From assembly GCF_000378205.1 (NCBI RefSeq), contig NZ_KB899415.1:1-64000 (forward strand): 64,000 bases of DNA, written 5' to 3'. Each line of letters starts with the position of its first letter. Within the stretch, counting starts at the first letter, position 1. The position numbers were made by a program, and so were the translations under genes. The stretch comes from Sediminispirochaeta bajacaliforniensis DSM 16054. GTDB taxonomy: Bacteria > Spirochaetota > Spirochaetia > DSM-16054 > Sediminispirochaetaceae. The notes beneath the pieces are model-generated. The model searched no databases and was not told the origin of the DNA. It saw nothing but the letters and a program-made list of their open reading frames with translations. Below, piece by piece: positions 52,696 through 62,137 of this stretch.

Positions 52696-54402
52696 ATGGT
52701 TTCTCGGTTCTTCCCTGTCCTCTTTCTGGCAGTTTGCTTGATTCCTGCTTTTCTTCTTGCTCAACCGGTACGATCTCTTTCCGGTGCAGAATCGGAACTG
52801 GGAGCATTGTATGCCGGCTATGCCTATGACGCCTATAATGCGGGAGAAAAAAGTGATGCATCCCGCCTCGCCAATGCGGCTCTGGTTTTTGATCCGGGAA
52901 ATCGTGATGCTCTTGCGGTTTCCGCTCTGCTTACCGCCGACGGGGGAGAACTTGAATCGGCTCTTCGTTTGTTTGAAAAGACCGCTGCCGCATATGTCCC
53001 AGACCAGACGGCCCTGATTGATGTGGAGCGGCTCCGGCGTCGTATGGCCGATACCGCCTTGCGGCTTGGATTTCCGGAACGATCGTATCTTTATTTGTTG
53101 CCATTGACGGAAGGAGAGCACATTACTCCTGAGACCGGGGCGCTTTTTGTCAAAATCCTTTCACTTCTTGGAAAGGAAGATGAATCCGTCGATGTTGCGA
53201 GGGAGCTTGCTTCCCGTTATCCCTCTTCATCCCTTGCTGTAAAGGTGTATTTGCAGGTGGATGCCGGATATCTCCCTCCCTTTCTTATTAAGCCGCCTGA
53301 TAACCCAAAAGCGGTGCGGCAGCTTTCTGCTTACGACAAAGATGTTTATCAGCTGCTTTATGTGCGTCTGCGAAATCAAGACCTGAAGCACGAGATTGCA
53401 GGAGCGTATAAAGAGCGTTTCGGGGAAGATCTTTTCTGGTACTTAACCGAGGGGATAGGTGATGTGGTGGATCAGCAGGAGCGTGCTTCGCTGATAGGAC
53501 GGGCACTTACCGCCCATACTCCCGCTTCCCGTGAAGCTATTCATTTTTTCCGATCCCTTTTTACCGGCGAAACCGATAGAGAAACCTATGATGCCTGGTT
53601 TGCTTCCTTTTCGGGGCTCCTTATTAGTGACCTGAATGGTGACGGATATTCTGAAACCTCTGAAAGGTACAAGGATGGGATTCTTACCGAATATCGTCTT
53701 GATCAAGATCAGAATGGCCGCTATGAATATCGTGTGGATTTCGAGGATGGAAGACCGTCGTCGATTCAATCCGATACCTGGAAACTGACCTATGCGGACT
53801 ATCCCTATATTGACCAGGCGGAACTGAGTGATGATACAGGAACCGTCACCTATATGCTATATCCATATAGTATGATTCATCGTCTCGAATATCTTCCCAG
53901 GTTGACGGATTCTTTGAACGACAGCAAGCCAGTTGTACATATCACTTTTCCTGTCGAAGAACGTATTTCGGCCAGATCTCTTTCTGAAAAACGGTATGTA
54001 AAGGAAAACCGTGAAACGATTACCATGGATCGGCCTTTTGCCGGGGGTGTTGAATACCATATTACCTCTCCGAGAGAGGGCGATGTTAGAGAACAGCGGC
54101 GAAGTGATGGAACCTTTATCATACGAGAGCGGGATCCTGACGATGATGGGATTTTTGAGGTGAAAGAGCGCTATCTCGATAATAAACTTATCGAGCTTAC
54201 CTTTGATGAAAACGGCGACGGACATCCTGAATACATGGAATCCCATGGAGAACAAACGGTCTATCTCTGGGACCTAAACGACGACGGTCTTTATGACTGC
54301 CGCGAATACATCGACGAGTCGGGAAGGAGTGTCCGGGAGGTTTCGACGAAGCTTGATGGGGTCTTTGATTTTCGTTTAAACGAGGAAGTGGAGGGTACTT
54401 GA
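52696..54402 (+). CDS. Exported protein with repeat N-terminus and EF-hand-like loops (568 aa)
   Basis: Signal peptide residues 1-22 end at L-L-A-Q. Residues ~35-200 form helical pairs resembling tetratricopeptide repeats (Y-A-G-Y-A-Y-D-A-Y-N-A-G-E, later S-V-D-V-A-R-E-L-A-S-R-Y-P). The C-terminal half carries five short acidic loops of the D-x-[DN]-x-[DN]-G type: D-L-N-G-D-G near 312, D-Q-D-Q-N-G near 336, D-P-D-D-D-G near 480, D-E-N-G-D-G near 504 and D-L-N-D-D-G near 526. These look like calcium-binding EF-hand or dockerin-like loops set in strand-rich repeats. Probably periplasmic. Function unknown. It is followed 1 bp later by an HtrA-type lipoprotein, so the two may work together. Confidence 0.7.
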   Translation: MVSRFFPVLFLAVCLIPAFLLAQPVRSLSGAESELGALYAGYAYDAYNAGEKSDASRLANAALVFDPGNRDALAVSALLTADGGELESALRLFEKTAAAYVPDQTALIDVERLRRRMADTALRLGFPERSYLYLLPLTEGEHITPETGALFVKILSLLGKEDESVDVARELASRYPSSSLAVKVYLQVDAGYLPPFLIKPPDNPKAVRQLSAYDKDVYQLLYVRLRNQDLKHEIAGAYKERFGEDLFWYLTEGIGDVVDQQERASLIGRALTAHTPASREAIHFFRSLFTGETDRETYDAWFASFSGLLISDLNGDGYSETSERYKDGILTEYRLDQDQNGRYEYRVDFEDGRPSSIQSDTWKLTYADYPYIDQAELSDDTGTVTYMLYPYSMIHRLEYLPRLTDSLNDSKPVVHITFPVEERISARSLSEKRYVKENRETITMDRPFAGGVEYHITSPREGDVREQRRSDGTFIIRERDPDDDGIFEVKERYLDNKLIELTFDENGDGHPEYMESHGEQTVYLWDLNDDGLYDCREYIDESGRSVREVSTKLDGVFDFRLNEEVEGT

Positions 54403-54403
54403 C

Positions 54404-56218
54404 GTGAATTACGATGCAGCGAAGCGAGCCTCTGTTCTGATTTTTCTTTTTGTTTCCACGATTGCATATATCGGTTGTAGTTCCGGCCCGGAGCCTCGTG
54501 GAGAGAGTAAGCCTCTTTCAGAGGTAACCTATCAAGGCATTGAAGATGCCTTTGAGGCGGGACGTTATGAAGAGGTGATTCAGGAAGTCCAGCTTCTCGA
54601 TCCCGCCTCGCAGCCGCAGGAGGGCGAACATGAAAACCTCGACTGGTTCTTTACGCGGTCCGTCGAGGGGCTCGTCGATAGTTACCATAAGGCTGTCGAT
54701 TCCAATGATTACTACCTTGCTCTTTCTCTGGGAAGGAGCCTTGCGGCCCTCCATATACTCCATCCCGAGATAGATATTGATCTTCTGGACGAAAGAGAGC
54801 TGGCTCTTCGAAAGCTTGAGGAGGCGGGGGATGATTCTCCTGTTCCCTTTCTTAATCGATTCCTTTTTGAAGAGATCGACGACCTTTCGGATGCGCAGAT
54901 AGAGGAGATAGCTGCGCTCTCGGTGGCCGAAGCAAACGGTTCGGTTGCGGCCCGTATAGCCGGGGAGCTTCAGAATCGGGGAAAAACGCTTGATTCCTCA
55001 CTTAGTTCCTTTATTAATGGAAGGAAACGCAGCCCCGAAGAACAGCTTCCTGCCGTGGCCACCGTATGGGTCAATCGGGGGATGACCATCACCGGCGGTG
55101 TCGGTTTACCGGACAGGGTCATCGGTTCCGGTTTTTTTATCGACAGACGTGGGTATCTGATAACAAACTACCATGTCATTGCCAGCGAGGTGGACCCCAG
55201 CTACGAAGGGTACAGTCGCCTGTATGTGAAATTTTCCGATGATAGTGACACAAGAATTCCCGCTCGTGTTGTTGGCTACAGCAAAACCTTTGACCTTGCG
55301 CTTCTTAAAACCGAAAGAGAACCAAAACAGCTTCTTTCTTTTAGCCCCGATAAAACGATCCACGTCGGAGAGAAAATTTTTGCCATCGGCTCTCCTGGAG
55401 GGCTTGAGAATACCCTGACCGCCGGCATTGTTTCTTCAACGGGAAGAAAATTCCTTCAACTTGGTGATGTCTTTCAGGTCGATGTTCCTATCAATCATGG
55501 AAACAGCGGTGGTCCTTTGCTTAATGCAAGCGGGGAGTTGATCGGGATCGTTTTTGCGGGAATAGAACAGTTTGAAGGGATCAATTTTGCCATCCCCTCG
55601 GAATGGGCACTTTTGTTGTTGGAAAAATTATATAAAGGTGGTGATACCCCTCTCCCCTCCATCGGTTTTGCCGTGAGGGAAACCCAGGAAGGCCTCAGCG
55701 TTATTTATGTCGCACCCGGTTCTCCTGCGGAAAATGTCGGTATTCGGTACGGAGATCTGTTGACGGAGTTTGATGGTACGAAGGTGAACAAGTTAATTCA
55801 GGTCCATCCTCTGCTGATCAATCATGCTCCCGGTGAGCTCGTTGCCACTCGCTGGCTGAGAGATGGACAGGAACGATCTCTTCTTATTCGAATGGAAAAA
55901 CGAAAACCGACACCATTTCTGCCCCTTGCCAAAATCGATCGCCCCGAGGACCTTTTCCCTCCGCTGTTCGGTATGCGAGTTGAACTTATCGGTGGCGGTC
56001 TCTTCTCCGATCGTTATCAGGTGCAGGAGGTCTTTTCCGGATCGAGTGCGGATGAGACGGGGTTTTCTCCCCTTGATCCTTTTACCCTCCAGAAATGGCA
56101 GGTCATCGATGATCCTGGTGTTGTTGTTGCCGTATTGAGGATAAAAAAAAGAAAGGCGGGCTTTCTCGAGAGCGGGGTGCAGATGGCATCTTATCTCGAG
56201 ACTACAAATTTTCTCTAA
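54404..56218 (+). CDS. HtrA-like trypsin-fold lipoprotein protease with PDZ domain (604 aa)
   Basis: GTG start. The N-terminus is a lipoprotein signal with lipobox A-Y-I-G-C. Residues ~40-190 are a helical region of unknown type. The S1C protease domain follows with all three catalytic residues: His in I-T-N-Y-H-V-I near 256, Asp in F-D-L-A-L-L-K near 297 and Ser in H-G-N-S-G-G-P-L near 367. A PDZ domain (residues ~420-500: S-V-I-Y-V-A-P-G-S-P-A-E-N-V-G-I) comes next, then ~100 residues that may be a second degenerate PDZ. DegP/DegS-type proteases handle misfolded envelope proteins. The lipid anchor and the long N-terminal helical region are unusual. Confidence 0.82.
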   Translation: MNYDAAKRASVLIFLFVSTIAYIGCSSGPEPRGESKPLSEVTYQGIEDAFEAGRYEEVIQEVQLLDPASQPQEGEHENLDWFFTRSVEGLVDSYHKAVDSNDYYLALSLGRSLAALHILHPEIDIDLLDERELALRKLEEAGDDSPVPFLNRFLFEEIDDLSDAQIEEIAALSVAEANGSVAARIAGELQNRGKTLDSSLSSFINGRKRSPEEQLPAVATVWVNRGMTITGGVGLPDRVIGSGFFIDRRGYLITNYHVIASEVDPSYEGYSRLYVKFSDDSDTRIPARVVGYSKTFDLALLKTEREPKQLLSFSPDKTIHVGEKIFAIGSPGGLENTLTAGIVSSTGRKFLQLGDVFQVDVPINHGNSGGPLLNASGELIGIVFAGIEQFEGINFAIPSEWALLLLEKLYKGGDTPLPSIGFAVRETQEGLSVIYVAPGSPAENVGIRYGDLLTEFDGTKVNKLIQVHPLLINHAPGELVATRWLRDGQERSLLIRMEKRKPTPFLPLAKIDRPEDLFPPLFGMRVELIGGGLFSDRYQVQEVFSGSSADETGFSPLDPFTLQKWQVIDDPGVVVAVLRIKKRKAGFLESGVQMASYLETTNFL

Positions 56219-56236
56219 GTTCGTTTCTCCTTCTCC

Positions 56237-56264
56237 TTGCAAAAACGTTTCTGTAGATTATACT
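56237..56264 (+). promoter_or_regulatory. Promoter of the chemotaxis operon
   Basis: TTGCAA (56237-56242), a 16-bp spacer and TATACT (56259-56264). A short leader with GGGAGG (56271-56276) precedes the GTG of the STAS gene. Confidence 0.55.
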
Positions 56265-56281
56265 GATGTAGGGAGGCTCGT

Positions 56282-56611
56282 GTGAACGAACAGAATGATT
56301 CCTCTGTGGTCGTGGCCTTAGGGGCAAAAGCAACAATAGAGCAGGTTTCCTCTCTTGCCGATGAAATTCGGGCAAAGCTAAAACAAACCGATACGCTTCT
56401 CTTTCAGGTCGAGCAGGTCGAGCAGATTGACTTGTCGGTGATCCAGCTCATGTACGCGACAAAACGGCAGGCCGATAAAGAGGGAAAGACATTTCAGTTT
56501 ACCGGCACGGCTTCTCAGGCTTTCTTGGATACCTTGGTTGATGCCGGATTCCTTAATGAGCCGGTAGACGATCTTAGCGTATTACACCGTTCACTGATTG
56601 ATTTTGACTGA
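56282..56611 (+). CDS. STAS-domain protein (109 aa)
   Basis: A single STAS (anti-sigma-antagonist-like) domain. A-K-A-T-I-E-Q-V begins it, and I-D-L-S-V-I-Q-L near residue 54 is the site that carries the phosphorylatable Ser in SpoIIAA-type proteins. GTG start with GGGAGG upstream. It opens the operon with cheA, an arrangement seen in other bacteria where the STAS protein accompanies chemotaxis kinases. The partner kinase is not obvious; role unknown. Confidence 0.8.
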   Translation: MNEQNDSSVVVALGAKATIEQVSSLADEIRAKLKQTDTLLFQVEQVEQIDLSVIQLMYATKRQADKEGKTFQFTGTASQAFLDTLVDAGFLNEPVDDLSVLHRSLIDFD

Positions 56612-56631
56612 AGGCCGAAGGAGAAACAGCT

Positions 56632-58767
56632 TTGTCGTCAATGGATAATTTCAAAGAAACTTTTCGTGAAGAGGCTTTCGAACTTCTGGCGTCTTTGGAA
56701 AGCGATCTTCTCGAATTGGAGTCGAGCCCCGATGATAAGGAGCTTGTGTCGTCGGTCTTTCGTGTGATGCATACGATAAAAGGATCTTCGGCCATGTTCG
56801 GCTTCGATGCGATTTCGGAATTTACCCATGAAGTGGAATCTTTTTTTGATAAAGTACGAAACGGCGAATTACACATCGATCGGCAGATAATCGATGCCAC
56901 TCTTTCGGCAAGGGATCTTATCCGGGAAATGCTGGAAGAGGAAGGGGATTCTAACGAACGAAAAGAGGAGTGTGAAGCGGTTCTTCAGACCTTTCGGACG
57001 CTTGCGCAGCAGGCGAAGGGAGAGGAATCTTCTGATGTGGAAACAGAGGGTGAGGCTGAAGAAGCGGTTTCCGAAATGGAAAAGGAGGAATCGAATCAGG
57101 AAGAGGTGACGTACCGAATTCGTTTTGTTCCACCTTCTTATCTTTTTAAATCGGGAACTAATCCCATACTGCTTTTGCGTGAGCTTCGGGAACTCGGTGA
57201 TTGCACGATCATTCCCCGCCTTGATTCTATCGAAGGATTGAAGAAGTTCGATCCCGAATCCTGTTTTTGCAGCTGGGAAATCATCTTAACAACAAAAGCC
57301 GATATCAACGCCATACGCGATATCTTTATTTTCATCGAATCGGATTCGACGATTCAAATCGATACCATTGAAAGTTTCAGCGATATGATTGAAAACTCTC
57401 CGTCAAGGCGACTGGGAGATATTCTTCTCGAACGCGGAGTGATCAGTGAAGAGACCTTGAAGGAGGCTCTCGGAAAGCAGAAACGTCTTGGAGAAGTGCT
57501 TGTCGAAACAAAGGCTGTTTCCCGTGGCGATATTTCGGCTGCCTTGCAGGAACAGGAGCATGGCAAGCGTGTCCAGGAAAAAAGAAGTGCAACCCTCGGA
57601 AAAGCGGGAATGTCGATAAGAGTTGCAAGCGATAAACTCGATTCTCTGGTGGATCTCGTCGGAGAACTTGTTACCGTTCAGGCCAGAATCAGCCAACTGG
57701 CTGCTCAGGAGAATGACGCATCCGGCCATCTGCGCCTTGTCTCCGAGCAACTTGAGCGGTTGGTTGAAGAGCTTCGGGATAATACCATGAGCCTCAGAAT
57801 GGTTCCTATCGGTACCACCTTCAGCAAATTTCGTCGTTTGGTCAGAGATCTTTCCCTGGAATTGGGGAAAAAGGTTGAATTACAGGCAGAGGGGGCCGAA
57901 ACCGAGCTCGATAAGACGGTTATCGAACAGCTGGGTGATCCCCTTGTCCATCTGATCCGTAACTGTATTGATCACGGTATCGAAATGCCTGAGGTCCGTT
58001 CTTCCTGCGGTAAGCCTGAGGTTGGAAAGGTTCTCCTTTCGGCCCGGCATGTGGGAGCCACGGTCCAGATTTCCATCGAAGACGACGGTGGAGGGCTTGA
58101 TCGTGCTGCAATATTGGCGAAGGGCGTCGAACGCGGGCTCCTTTCACCCGACGGAAAGCTGAGTGACGAGGATATTTTCCAGACGATATTCCTTCCCGGA
58201 TTTTCCACTGCAAAGAAGATCACCGCCGTTTCCGGACGCGGGGTGGGGATGGATGTTGTTAAACAGCAAATTGAGGCCCTGCGGGGCTCCGTCTTGATTT
58301 GGAGTGAAGCGGGAAAAGGCACCCGAATTACTATTTCGTTGCCGCTTACCCTCGCCATTGTAGATGGATTGCTTGTCCGGGTGGGTGAAGAGTTTTTTGT
58401 TGTACCCCTTTCTGTGGTTGAGGCGTGTGTTGAGCTGGATGAAAACGCAGCAGAGGAACGCGGTAGGCGGCGGCTTCTTGAATTCCGTGAAAAACTGCTC
58501 CCCTATGTTCGCTTGGATGATCTTTTCGATCTTCCTAGTGATGATACCCCTCTTCGGCAGGTTGTTGTGACCGAGCTCGATTTTACCAGATTCGGTATTG
58601 TCGTTGATGAAGTCATCGGGGACCATCAGACGGTGATAAAGAGCCTGGGTCCGCTCTATCAACGCGTGGAAGGGGTTTCCGGAGCAACTATTCTCGGTGA
58701 TGGAAGGGTGGCTCTCATTCTTGACATTCTGCAGCTTGCAAAGATTTCTGCTGCCGTTGCCGGATGA
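56632..58767 (+). CDS. cheA: Chemotaxis histidine kinase CheA with MshEN-like tandem motif (711 aa)
   Basis: Domains in order: Hpt (P1) with His47 in M-H-T-I-K-G; an acidic linker; a ~90-residue CheY-binding-like region (~165-255); two adjacent 24-residue segments (260-283 and 285-308) of the R-L-G-x2-L-x3-G-x6-L-x3-L-x2-Q type; P3 dimerisation; ATPase with L-I-R-N-C-I-D-H-G and G-R-G-V-G-M-D-V; and a CheW-like domain. Start TTG 56632 is chosen because GAAGGAG lies 8 nt upstream, whereas ATG 56641 would be 17 nt away. The first 24-residue segment fits the c-di-GMP-binding MshEN consensus exactly and the second partly. Followed by cheR and cheB; no cheW or cheY is adjacent. Confidence 0.92.
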   Translation: MSSMDNFKETFREEAFELLASLESDLLELESSPDDKELVSSVFRVMHTIKGSSAMFGFDAISEFTHEVESFFDKVRNGELHIDRQIIDATLSARDLIREMLEEEGDSNERKEECEAVLQTFRTLAQQAKGEESSDVETEGEAEEAVSEMEKEESNQEEVTYRIRFVPPSYLFKSGTNPILLLRELRELGDCTIIPRLDSIEGLKKFDPESCFCSWEIILTTKADINAIRDIFIFIESDSTIQIDTIESFSDMIENSPSRRLGDILLERGVISEETLKEALGKQKRLGEVLVETKAVSRGDISAALQEQEHGKRVQEKRSATLGKAGMSIRVASDKLDSLVDLVGELVTVQARISQLAAQENDASGHLRLVSEQLERLVEELRDNTMSLRMVPIGTTFSKFRRLVRDLSLELGKKVELQAEGAETELDKTVIEQLGDPLVHLIRNCIDHGIEMPEVRSSCGKPEVGKVLLSARHVGATVQISIEDDGGGLDRAAILAKGVERGLLSPDGKLSDEDIFQTIFLPGFSTAKKITAVSGRGVGMDVVKQQIEALRGSVLIWSEAGKGTRITISLPLTLAIVDGLLVRVGEEFFVVPLSVVEACVELDENAAEERGRRRLLEFREKLLPYVRLDDLFDLPSDDTPLRQVVVTELDFTRFGIVVDEVIGDHQTVIKSLGPLYQRVEGVSGATILGDGRVALILDILQLAKISAAVAG

Positions 58768-58773
58768 ACCTCT

Positions 58774-59622
58774 ATGGATTATAGCAAAACCTTCAAAAAG
58801 CGCGATTTGCGCGATGAAGAGTTTAAGCGTTTAAGTTCCTACATCGAAACGAACCTTGGTATCAGAATGCCTCCTGCTAAAAAGGTGATGCTGGAAAGTC
58901 GCCTGCAAAAGCGATTAAAACATCTTGGACTCAATAATTTTTCCGAATATGTTGAATACCTTTTTAGCAAAGATGGACAAGAACTTGAGATCCCCGCCAT
59001 GATTGACGTGGTTACGACCAACAAGACCGATTTTTTTCGTGAGCCGGCCCACTTTGATTATTTGCGGGAGAAGGTTTTTCCTCATTTGCACATGAAGCAG
59101 AACGGCAAACCGATAATGTTATGGTCGGCTGCATGTTCCACTGGGGAAGAACCTTACACCCTTGCCCTTGAAGGTTCGAAATTCCGGGAGCAGCACCCCG
59201 GCTTTGATTTTCGTATTTACGCTACAGATATCTCGGGAGAGGTCCTTACGAAGGCGCGTTCCGGAATATATCTTAAAGATCGGTTGGATCCGATACCGAA
59301 AGAGTTCGTCCGGAAATACTTTACGAGGAGTAAGGACCCTGCACAGAATTTAGTTCGGGTAAAACCGGAATTGCGGGCTTTGGTCTCGTTTCTTCGCCTG
59401 AATCTTATGGATCCCGTTTTACCCTTCAGGGATATGTTTGATGTCGTGTTTTGCAGGAATGTTATGATCTATTTCGATCGTGATCGACAGAAATTTTTGC
59501 TGGAAAAGATAGCACGTTCGATGAAGCCCAATGGGTTCTTATTTCTTGGTCATTCCGAAACCTTAACGGGGATGGATGTTCCCTTTGCATCTGTTGCGGC
59601 TACCATATATCGTCGTATTTAG
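58774..59622 (+). CDS. cheR: Chemotaxis protein methyltransferase CheR (282 aa)
   Basis: It methylates glutamates of chemoreceptors using S-adenosylmethionine. The N-terminal helical CheR_N domain is followed by [23 protein letters not shown] (SAM pocket), Y-A-T-D-I-S and [11 protein letters not shown]. Length is standard. The start lies 6 bp after cheA. Confidence 0.95.
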   Translation: MDYSKTFKKRDLRDEEFKRLSSYIETNLGIRMPPAKKVMLESRLQKRLKHLGLNNFSEYVEYLFSKDGQELEIPAMIDVVTTNKTDFFREPAHFDYLREKVFPHLHMKQNGKPIMLWSAACSTGEEPYTLALEGSKFREQHPGFDFRIYATDISGEVLTKARSGIYLKDRLDPIPKEFVRKYFTRSKDPAQNLVRVKPELRALVSFLRLNLMDPVLPFRDMFDVVFCRNVMIYFDRDRQKFLLEKIARSMKPNGFLFLGHSETLTGMDVPFASVAATIYRRI

Positions 59623-59630
59623 GAGGAGCA

Positions 59631-60713
59631 GTGGAAGAAAAGAAACTCACAGTCATGATTGTTGACGATTCGGCGGTCGTTCGTCAGACTATGAAAGATA
59701 TCATCTCATCGGATCCTATGTTGGAGGTTGCCGCAACAGCGGCCGATCCTCTTATTGCCGCGAAGAAGCTTGAGAGCTTCATTCCTGATGTTATTGTCCT
59801 TGATATCGAGATGCCGCGTATGGATGGTCTGACATTTCTCCGCCGGCTGATGAACGCTCATCCCGTCCCTGTGGTAATCTGTTCCAGTAAGACCGAAGAC
59901 GGTAGCCAGAATGCGATCCATGCGCTTGAGTACGGTGCGGTTGAAATCATTCAAAAACCGAAGATGGGAACAAAACAGTTTCTTGAAGAATCGAAGGTAA
60001 CGATCTGTGACGCAGTAAAAGCCGCTGCGTATACCAAGGTGGAAAAGAAGCCGGTACTCATTACGCAGAGAACGGTACAACCAAAACTGACAGCAGATGC
60101 GGTGCTTTCGAAGGGCACCGCACCTTTGACAATTGATACCACGGATAAGGTCGTTGTGATCGGCGCATCGACAGGAGGTACCGAAGCCCTTCGGGAGTTT
60201 ATCGAGCAGCTTCCTGTAGACGCCCCCGGTATTGCGATTGTTCAACACATGCCCGAGCATTTTACCGCTGCTTTTGCAAAAAGACTGGACGGACTTGCAC
60301 GTGTTACGGTGAAAGAAGCGGCAAATAATGATTCCGTACTTCGTGGACATGTGCTGATTGCCCCAGGTAATCGTCATATGCTTCTCAAACGGAGTGGGGC
60401 ACGCTATTATGTAGAGGTTCGGGAAGGTCCACTCGTGAGTAGACATAGACCCTCTGTGGATGTCCTGTTTCGCTCTGCAGCACGCTATGCAGGCAAAAAC
60501 GCCATAGGTGTCATTATGACAGGGATGGGCGATGATGGGGCCCGTGGGATGGCTGAGATGCATGAGTCCGGCTCTTTTACCATTGCGCAGGATGAGAAAA
60601 GTTGTGTCGTATTTGGAATGCCGAACGAGGCGATTAAACGTGGAGGAGTTGACGAAGTCCTTTCTCTCGATCGGATAGCCGGTAGAGTTCTTGAGAAGGG
60701 CCAGAGAGGATAG
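59631..60713 (+). CDS. cheB: Chemotaxis methylesterase CheB (360 aa)
   Basis: The receiver domain (residues ~5-125) has phosphoacceptor Asp in [11 protein letters not shown] near 57. After a linker comes the methylesterase domain with Ser in G-A-S-T-G-G-T-E-A near 184, His in Q-H-M-P-E-H-F near 211 and Asp in G-M-G-D-D-G-A-R-G near 306. It removes receptor methyl groups and is activated by CheA. GTG start with AGGAGGAG upstream. Confidence 0.95.
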   Translation: MEEKKLTVMIVDDSAVVRQTMKDIISSDPMLEVAATAADPLIAAKKLESFIPDVIVLDIEMPRMDGLTFLRRLMNAHPVPVVICSSKTEDGSQNAIHALEYGAVEIIQKPKMGTKQFLEESKVTICDAVKAAAYTKVEKKPVLITQRTVQPKLTADAVLSKGTAPLTIDTTDKVVVIGASTGGTEALREFIEQLPVDAPGIAIVQHMPEHFTAAFAKRLDGLARVTVKEAANNDSVLRGHVLIAPGNRHMLLKRSGARYYVEVREGPLVSRHRPSVDVLFRSAARYAGKNAIGVIMTGMGDDGARGMAEMHESGSFTIAQDEKSCVVFGMPNEAIKRGGVDEVLSLDRIAGRVLEKGQRG

Positions 60714-60733
60714 CAGATACTTCGTTGCAGAAC

Positions 60734-62137
60734 ATGAAAGATTCGGAAAGAAAACCGCTTATCCTTGTCGTCGAGGATGAGCAAGTTGTTGCGATAGATA
60801 TAAGCAGAACGTTACGAGGGCTTGGATACGATGTCTGTCAGCCTGTGGCATCGGGAGAAAAAGCCCTTCAGATGTTGAAGAGTGTCGAACCGGATCTTAT
60901 TCTGCTGGATATTCGTCTGGAAGGTGAGCTTGACGGCATCGAGACGGCCAAAGTGATTCGCCGCGATTATCAAATCCCGTATATCTACCTTTCAACTTTT
61001 TCCGACGAACAAACCCTCGGCAGGGCGAAAAAAACCGAGCCATACGGCTATATCACCAAAAGCAGCCACCGAAACGATCTCCATTCTATGATTGAGATGG
61101 CCCTTTATCGCTCAAAGATGGAACGAAGGATACGTGAGAACGAAGAGATCCTTTCCGTGACCCTCAAGAGTATCAGTGATGCTGTTATCGGGACTAGTCT
61201 GGATGGATCCATCATCAGCTGGAATAGTGGAGCCGAGACGATTTTCGGCTATAAAGCGGAAGCTGTGAGAGGAATGAATATTTCCATCCTCACTCCGCCC
61301 TTTTACCCGAATGAGATGCCGGAGATTCTTGATTCCATTTGGAACGGCAGTGAAGTCGACCATTACGAGACGATACGGCAGAAAAAGAATGGTACCATTA
61401 TTAATGTTTCTGTCAAGGTTTCTCCCATTCGTAACCATCAGAACCGGATAAGTGGTGCTTCCATCATTGCTCGCGACATAACCACCCGTAAGCATTTGGA
61501 AAGAGAGATCCTGGAAATCAGCGAAAAAGAGCGGAAACGGATCGGTCAGGACCTTCACGACAGCCTTGGTCAGAAACTGACCGGTATAAGTCTGCAGATT
61601 AAGGCCCTTGAAAACCGTCTCCGCCAGTCGCTTCCGAATGAGGCGGAGAATGCCGCCTCTATTGCGGCTCTGGTAAATGACACCATCATGCAGACGAGAA
61701 ACCTTGCAAAGAATCTGCTTACCGTTACTCTGCAGACGCAGGGGCTTTCCGTAGCCCTCCAGGAGCTTGCAAGCTATTGTGAGGAGCTTTACGGCATCCC
61801 TATCGATTGTAAAACCGCACTCAAGGAAGAAATCGCCGATTCGGCCCTTGCCGGTCAACTCTATCATATTGCTCAGGAGGCGGTTACCAATGCCATTCGG
61901 CATGCCAACGCAGACTTCATTGAGATTATGCTTCACGATGATGATTCGGAAATTATCCTTGAGGTAAAAGATAACGGAAATGGCGCCGTCCTCGGCAGGC
62001 AAGGAGGAATCGGCTTGAAAATCATGGAGTTTCGTTCCAGTATGATAGCTGGTAGGCTGAGTATTTACGGTGAACCCGAAAAGGGAAGCAGTATTACCTG
62101 CCGAGTTCCAAAAATCGGTTCAGTAGGCGGGACATGA
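60734..62137 (+). CDS. Receiver-PAS-histidine kinase, NarX/HisKA_3 type (467 aa)
   Basis: The N-terminal receiver (~8-125) has Asp in I-L-L-D-I-R-L and T-K-S at the Lys position. A PAS domain (~135-260) and a HisKA_3 dimerisation region follow, with phosphoacceptor His in G-Q-D-L-H-D-S-L-G-Q near 278, then a compact ATPase (A-V-T-N-A-I-R-H, G-G-I-G-L-K-I-M-E). There is no membrane segment, so the signal is cytoplasmic or comes through the receiver. ATG 60734 is used; an upstream TTG at 60725 is possible, and neither has a strong ribosome site. It overlaps the NarL-type regulator by ATGA and should phosphorylate it. Confidence 0.88.
   Translation: MKDSERKPLILVVEDEQVVAIDISRTLRGLGYDVCQPVASGEKALQMLKSVEPDLILLDIRLEGELDGIETAKVIRRDYQIPYIYLSTFSDEQTLGRAKKTEPYGYITKSSHRNDLHSMIEMALYRSKMERRIRENEEILSVTLKSISDAVIGTSLDGSIISWNSGAETIFGYKAEAVRGMNISILTPPFYPNEMPEILDSIWNGSEVDHYETIRQKKNGTIINVSVKVSPIRNHQNRISGASIIARDITTRKHLEREILEISEKERKRIGQDLHDSLGQKLTGISLQIKALENRLRQSLPNEAENAASIAALVNDTIMQTRNLAKNLLTVTLQTQGLSVALQELASYCEELYGIPIDCKTALKEEIADSALAGQLYHIAQEAVTNAIRHANADFIEIMLHDDDSEIILEVKDNGNGAVLGRQGGIGLKIMEFRSSMIAGRLSIYGEPEKGSSITCRVPKIGSVGGT

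Noticed and set aside
51844-53121. 425-codon minus-strand frame opposite ftsH and the next gene
   Set aside because: FtsH is certain on the plus strand; the antisense frame crosses the gene boundary and has no features of a protein family.
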